This document shows, one piece after another, positions 59,883 to 64,000 of a stretch of 64,000 bases of DNA (positions within the stretch are counted from its first letter, which is position 1; each line of letters opens with the position of its first letter). The stretch spans positions 1-64,000 of the forward strand of contig NZ_JONH01000010.1 of the NCBI RefSeq assembly GCF_000711795.1, given 5' to 3'. Source of the stretch: Vibrio pacinii DSM 19139. Lineage in GTDB: Bacteria > Pseudomonadota > Gammaproteobacteria > Enterobacterales > Vibrionaceae. The notes beneath the pieces are model-generated. The model was not told the origin of the DNA, did no database searches, and saw only the letters and a list, made by a program, of their open reading frames with translations. A program made the translations under genes and the position numbers.

Positions 59883-61403
59883 CTACTGCTCATCGCTAAC
59901 CTCAACTCGATTGCGGCCAAGCGATTTCGCTCGATACAGTGCTCTATCGGCCACTAGCAGAATATCTTGCTGCGCGACAAGGGTTTCGTCCCCCATATCA
60001 GCAACACCAACCGAGATAGTAATGTAGTCGCTAATGGGCGAATGCTCGTGGGCTAACTGCATTTTCACTATGGCGTGGCGCAGTTGCTCACCTTCATGAT
60101 ATACGTCAATCGGCTTGTTAGAACGCAACACCACACAGAATTCCTCACCGCCAAAGCGAGCGACAAACTTATCGCATTCACTGGGTGCTTGTTTTAGTTG
60201 CTTCGCCACCTTGCGCAACACCTCATCCCCTTCAATATGACCATAGTGATCGTTATAGGGTTTAAAGTAATCAATATCGACCAATATCACGCAAGCATAA
60301 CCGTGATCCGCCTGTTCCAGTAGCTTTTGCCAATGCTTGTGCAAACTACGACGGTTGCCAACAGAAGTCAGGGAATCATGCTCAGCTAGCCACTCTAGTT
60401 CACGCTGATTGCTCTCTAGCTGGCGCAGAACATCATTGATACGCATAACAAAGTCACGGACCTCAAACGAGATAAAATGCTGCTCAGCCCCGACTGAGGC
60501 ACCATATTGATGAGTAGACTCAAGTGCTTTGCGTGCCCGCTTCAAGGGTTGAATCATTAAATGCGCCACCGCCAAATTAAACACAAACATGAACACTGCA
60601 AAAGCAAGTACCGCAGAAAACTCACTCCAGGTGATAAAAGGGGGCAGTTTTATCGCATGTTGAATAATGATACAAACCGTCGGTTTATTCTGAAAATCGA
60701 GTTTTTCCAATACGCTGACATTAGGTTGCAAAGCGCGATTTGAGGTGAGGTTGCTCGGTTTCGCGATCACATCGACGTTAAGGCCAGTTGCCTGTTGCAA
60801 AGTAGCAATCACATCGGTGCCTATGGTTTTGATGAACATCATGTAACCTTGGGTACAGTTGTACCCTTCACTATTACAGACTCGACTGGTCGCGACTAAA
60901 GCAGGTTGACCGTTGATCACCATAAACTTGACATGAGGGGTAATGAAATCAGTCCGAGCACGTAAACTGTCAACTAACAGTGGGCCAAACTTATAACGTA
61001 TATCATCATATGGGAGAGTTTTACGTGTTGTGTAGTCGTACAACTGCCCCCAGACTAAAGAGACTTGGGGATCAAAAATAAACACCCCACTGAGTTGGTT
61101 GGAAACAAAGGTGTGTGCATTAAGGCTATCTTGCAAAAACGATTCGTTTTGGTCGCGAATAAAATCACCGACGTCATCCCAGGCGGCATAATCCATCAAG
61201 ACACTCGCCAGTTCAGACTTTTCTAGATCAAGCACCGTTTTAACCCGTTGCACTTCTTCTTGTTGGTGCGCGAGCGCCTTATCGACCTCGGCATCGTGTA
61301 ACCAAAAGTAATGAAATAACAGGTAACCACAGACAAACACACTGGCCATGAACAGTGAGGCTAGAATGCTAAGGTGTTTTAGGGAGAGGTGAGATATATA
61401 CAT
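59883..61403 (-). CDS. Membrane-bound diguanylate cyclase with CHASE4 sensor domain
   Basis: 506 aa: a transmembrane helix (about 12-33), a periplasmic CHASE4-type domain (about 60-240, with DYAAWDDVGDFI near 67-78) and a second transmembrane helix (about 255-280). A linker helix and a GGDEF domain (about 335-503) follow, with RFGGEEF near 425-431. GGEEF is an active-type motif, so it should make c-di-GMP. The inhibitory I-site RxxD is replaced by ECDK, so product inhibition should be lost. A perfect partner or ligand is not visible. Confidence 0.92.
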   Translation of the reverse strand: MYISHLSLKHLSILASLFMASVFVCGYLLFHYFWLHDAEVDKALAHQQEEVQRVKTVLDLEKSELASVLMDYAAWDDVGDFIRDQNESFLQDSLNAHTFVSNQLSGVFIFDPQVSLVWGQLYDYTTRKTLPYDDIRYKFGPLLVDSLRARTDFITPHVKFMVINGQPALVATSRVCNSEGYNCTQGYMMFIKTIGTDVIATLQQATGLNVDVIAKPSNLTSNRALQPNVSVLEKLDFQNKPTVCIIIQHAIKLPPFITWSEFSAVLAFAVFMFVFNLAVAHLMIQPLKRARKALESTHQYGASVGAEQHFISFEVRDFVMRINDVLRQLESNQRELEWLAEHDSLTSVGNRRSLHKHWQKLLEQADHGYACVILVDIDYFKPYNDHYGHIEGDEVLRKVAKQLKQAPSECDKFVARFGGEEFCVVLRSNKPIDVYHEGEQLRHAIVKMQLAHEHSPISDYITISVGVADMGDETLVAQQDILLVADRALYRAKSLGRNRVEVSDEQ

Positions 61404-61467
61404 TTAACAAGGTAGCCATCTAATTGAGCACGAATTAAACACAATCAAGAATTAGTTGTCTAGATAA

Positions 61468-61490
61468 AGAGCGCGTTATGCGCCCTTTAG
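61468..61490 (-). terminator. Possible terminator of the DUF2884 gene
   Basis: An imperfect 9-bp stem (61468-61476 with 61482-61490, one mismatch) lies about 45 bp after the stop on the minus strand; the T-run is poor. Confidence 0.35.
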
Positions 61491-61533
61491 TTCGAAAAAC
61501 TCAACAATCAAGCGGGTCTCAGCCGCGGTAATC

Positions 61534-62280
61534 TTAGATTGTAAAAATCTGATAATACTTCAACTGAGGCACTTTTTGATGCAGTTGCTGCTCTTGATCC
61601 GCCAATTGATCCAATGAATCACAAAACTCTGCGCTTTGCTCTTCTACTTGCTGGACGTGCTCCGCCAAGCGCTCGGATATTCGTTGCTTCAACTCACTCA
61701 TCGCATTGGCCATTTCAGTCAAGTTCAAACCGCCTTCTGCTTTCATCTTTTCAGACATTGCATCAAACGCACTACTAATAAACTCTTCGTTAAATAACGC
61801 TTTAGCTTTATCGAAATCTTGAGCCCAGCTATCGGTTAATGTATCAAAGCTATCGGCCGGAAGGATAAGATCGCCTTCTTTGTAATAGCGCGACTCAATC
61901 TCAGCATAAAACTGTTGCATAGATTGCTTGACGCTTTCAAAGGCCTCTGGCGCATCAAAGCTTTGCGCTACATCGTCAACGATATCATTCGCAAGCGCCA
62001 AGCCCTCTTGTGCCATCTGTTTCGCCCGAGGAAGATACTCGTTGAGACTGTCACGATACTGGGCGATCGCTTGTTGCTGATCGCTATTAAGCTCAATGCG
62101 CTCACCATGGATAGTTAAAGTATTATCACTATCAACAACGGCCGTTTCTCCTCCAGCCTGCTGGATTTCCAACCGTTGTTCATTAAGGTGAATTTCATTT
62201 TTCAAATCAATGTTGCATTGAGCGGCAAACACCTGACTGGACACCAATAGTAGTGGTAACGTCACTAATTTCTTTTTCAT
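61534..62280 (-). CDS. DUF2884 (YggN-like) periplasmic protein
   Basis: A 248-aa protein with a signal peptide (MKKKLVTLPLLLVSSQVF, ending AAQC). The mature part is helical and acidic, with many Gln, Glu and Ala. Two Cys (near 22 and 229) may form a disulfide. Family DUF2884 includes E. coli YggN; function unknown. The start used is the second ATG of ATGATG, 7 nt after AAGGG. It lies on the same strand after the GreA/GreB-like gene, 53 bp away, and may be co-transcribed. Confidence 0.8.
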   Translation of the reverse strand: MKKKLVTLPLLLVSSQVFAAQCNIDLKNEIHLNEQRLEIQQAGGETAVVDSDNTLTIHGERIELNSDQQQAIAQYRDSLNEYLPRAKQMAQEGLALANDIVDDVAQSFDAPEAFESVKQSMQQFYAEIESRYYKEGDLILPADSFDTLTDSWAQDFDKAKALFNEEFISSAFDAMSEKMKAEGGLNLTEMANAMSELKQRISERLAEHVQQVEEQSAEFCDSLDQLADQEQQLHQKVPQLKYYQIFTI

Positions 62281-62333
62281 CATCCTACCCTTTTTTTGCA
62301 ACCCATAGCTTATCAGCTGCACATTAGCCATTG

Positions 62334-62810
62334 TCAGAAAATGGTTTCAATTTCATAGCAATAATCACTGCCAGCAATGTGATAGTGAATTTCATCACCA
62401 ATCTGTTTCGATTTTAATACCTTTCCGAGTGGTGACTCAAAGGTAACTAACCTCACATCTTGATTGTCGAACCACACTTTCATCCCACCCGAACAAGGCG
62501 AGGTAAAAAACCAGCGGCGATGGTCTTGACTATCTAACAGCAATACCGCACAACCTAATGTTACTTGTTGTGGTGAGTCACACAGTGGTAATTGCGTGAT
62601 AAGTGCAATCTCCTGCTCGCACTCTTGGACTCGCATCGCTTGTCCATGGGCGAGATAAGATGCCTCAAGCGCTAACGTATCGTATTTATGCTCTGGGACC
62701 GTCTCTTCATCCGTTGCCGATTCTAACGCGCGTTGGGCAGAACGCTGAGCAACATGCAACTTCTGTTGTAACAAGGTTAAGATTGTCTGACGCAGTTCCA
62801 ACTTATTCAT
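62334..62810 (-). CDS. GreA/GreB-family transcription elongation factor-like protein
   Basis: A 158-aa protein beginning MNKLELRQTILTLLQQKL. An N-terminal coiled-coil-like region (about 1-75) is followed by a Gre C-terminal-like domain (about 95-158) with TFESPLGKVLKSKQIGDEI, like the SPIARGLIGK block of GreA. GreA and GreB bind the RNA polymerase secondary channel and rescue stalled complexes. The tip acidic pair seen in GreA (D41 and E44) may be EE in SATDEETVPEHKYD near 32-45, which is uncertain. The longest frame starts far upstream in the divergent helicase and is not coding there. Confidence 0.75.
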   Translation of the reverse strand: MNKLELRQTILTLLQQKLHVAQRSAQRALESATDEETVPEHKYDTLALEASYLAHGQAMRVQECEQEIALITQLPLCDSPQQVTLGCAVLLLDSQDHRRWFFTSPCSGGMKVWFDNQDVRLVTFESPLGKVLKSKQIGDEIHYHIAGSDYCYEIETIF

Positions 62811-62889
62811 ACTAAAATCATATTCCAACGCAGAAATTGTCTTTAGAATACCTGCCAATAGTGAATAAAAACAGTAGGAATAAATAGCT

Positions 62890-64000
62890 ATGGGTGACGT
62901 ATCTATCACACAACAGATCGAACACACGCTTAAGCACACCTTTGGTTTTGACCACCTTCGTCCTGGCCAGCAACAAGCGATTGAAACCATTTTAGCGGGT
63001 CGATCAAGTGCAGCAATTTTTCCTACTGGTTCTGGGAAATCACTCTGCTATCAATTACCTGCACTGATGCTTCCCCATCTTACGTTAGTGATTTCACCCT
63101 TATTGGCCTTGATGAAAGATCAATTGGCTTTTCTTCAACGCCATAATATATGCGCTGCCTCGATTGATTCGAGCCAAACTCGAGAACAAACCCAATCGGT
63201 GATGAATCAAGCCCGTAACGGTGAATTGAAGATCTTAATGATCTCGGTCGAACGGCTTAAGAATGAGCGATTTCGTCAATTTATTAAGCAAATTCCGATT
63301 TCATTGTTAGTGGTCGATGAAGCGCACTGTATTTCAGAGTGGGGACACAACTTTCGCCCTGACTACCTTAAACTTCCTCACTATCAACAAGAATTCGCAA
63401 TCCCTCAATGTTTGTTGCTGACGGCGACCGCGACCAATGCCGTGATCGATGATATGCGCAACAAATTCTCCATCGCCGATCAAGATGTCGTCACAACTGG
63501 TTTTTATCGTGCCAATTTAGATTTGAGTGTTATTCCCTGTCGCGACGAGGAGAAGAATGAGGCTTTACTGAATGCCTTATCTCCTGGCGCAACTCAGCCC
63601 TCTATCGTCTACGTCACTTTGCAAAACAGTACCGAGTCATTGGCAAACATGCTACGCGAAGCGGGAATTAACGCTCAGGCTTACCATGCGGGGCTTGATT
63701 CTGATATTCGCCAACGCATCCAAGAGCAGTTCATGCGTGGCGACATTGATACTATCGTCGCTACCATTGCATTTGGTATGGGGGTGGATAAAGCCGATAT
63801 TCGTCGTGTCATTCATTACGACTTACCCAAATCTATTGAAAACTATGCTCAAGAGATTGGTCGCGCTGGTCGTGATGGCCAACCTTCGCAATGCATCTTG
63901 CTCGGTAACAAAAGTGGCATCTGCACGTTGCAAAACTTTGTTTATGGCGACACACCAGAACCCAATGAAATTGCAGCAGTCATCGAGCAAGCGCAGTCTA
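62890..64000 (+). CDS. RecQ-family ATP-dependent DNA helicase, 3' end outside the window
   Basis: The frame is open from the ATG (MGDVSITQQIEHTLKH) to the right edge, 370 codons seen. Superfamily 2 motifs in order: FGFDHLRPGQQQAI (motif 0, residues 19-32), FPTGSGKSLCYQLPA (Walker A, about 44-58), VVDEAHCISEWGHNFRPDY (DEAH, about 144-162), LTATAT, then TIVATIAFGMGVDKADIRRVIHYDLPK split by the usual spacing, and QEIGRAGRDGQ (motif VI). AGGAA lies upstream. The rest, with zinc-binding and winged-helix parts, is not visible. It is divergent from the Gre-like gene across 79 bp. Confidence 0.93.
   Translation, partial: MGDVSITQQIEHTLKHTFGFDHLRPGQQQAIETILAGRSSAAIFPTGSGKSLCYQLPALMLPHLTLVISPLLALMKDQLAFLQRHNICAASIDSSQTREQTQSVMNQARNGELKILMISVERLKNERFRQFIKQIPISLLVVDEAHCISEWGHNFRPDYLKLPHYQQEFAIPQCLLLTATATNAVIDDMRNKFSIADQDVVTTGFYRANLDLSVIPCRDEEKNEALLNALSPGATQPSIVYVTLQNSTESLANMLREAGINAQAYHAGLDSDIRQRIQEQFMRGDIDTIVATIAFGMGVDKADIRRVIHYDLPKSIENYAQEIGRAGRDGQPSQCILLGNKSGICTLQNFVYGDTPEPNEIAAVIEQAQS

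Noticed and set aside
62811..62990. 60-codon N-terminal extension of the Gre-like protein
   Set aside because: Overlaps the divergent helicase start and is rich in Cys and Trp, unlike the family; the ATG at 62810 gives a normal helical start.

Overview
The window is chromosomal housekeeping DNA from a gammaproteobacterium, almost certainly a Vibrio. The gene neighbourhoods are the ones I know from Vibrio chromosome 1: dnaQ/rnhA with a methyltransferase and gloB-mltD, the nrdR-rib-nusB-thiL-pgpA cluster, proBA-crl-frsA-gpt, and NCS2 permease/pepD. Crl, FadE, the RibB protein with a degenerate second domain, and FadR-, PurR-, Zur- and CRP-type sites all fit that group. I see no rRNA, tRNA, insertion sequence, prophage, integron or CRISPR, and no broken genes. 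One gene (a RecQ-type helicase) runs off the right edge.

Layout. 1-4300: a Zur-type operator, trmO, proS, yafJ and gmhA. 4300-14750: fadE with a FadR-like operator, a dnaQ operon with a membrane protein of unknown role, rnhA, a methyltransferase, gloB, mltD with a Yip1-like gene, an EEP-family hydrolase and glnB. 14800-21100: a cytochrome c, tilS, accA and dnaE. 21200-36000: the large minus-strand envelope and translation block. In transcription order this is rpsB, tsf, pyrH, frr, uppS, cdsA, dxr, rseP, bamA, skp, lpxD, fabZ, lpxA, lpxB, rnhB, dnaE, accA. It covers isoprenoid carrier, phospholipid, lipid A and outer-membrane protein assembly. It is punctuated by hairpin-plus-T-run signals at several junctions. 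36300-40500: map, glnD and a DUF3461 gene on the plus strand. 40580-46670: nrdR-ribD-ribE-ribBX-ribH-nusB, then thiL-pgpA. 46770-53160: proBA, crl, gpt-frsA and a purine permease with a PurR-like operator. 54170-58330: pepD and a rimK operon for ribosome modification. 58380-64000: a sodium-coupled transporter, a CHASE4-GGDEF protein, a DUF2884 protein, a GreA/GreB-like factor and the start of a RecQ-family helicase.

The least ordinary item is a transcription unit on the minus strand at about 53512-53822, between the purine permease and pepD, that no long reading frame explains. It has a promoter, a CRP-like site directly upstream, a 28-codon reading frame with a good ribosome binding site, a strong hairpin over the stop codon and an intrinsic terminator. 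The arrangement resembles the dual-function small RNA VcdRP of V. cholerae. I identify it from architecture and memory, not from a search.

Terminators, operators and start codons were read by eye. Start sites were moved inward from the longest frame where a ribosome binding site or the family length favoured it; each such case is stated.
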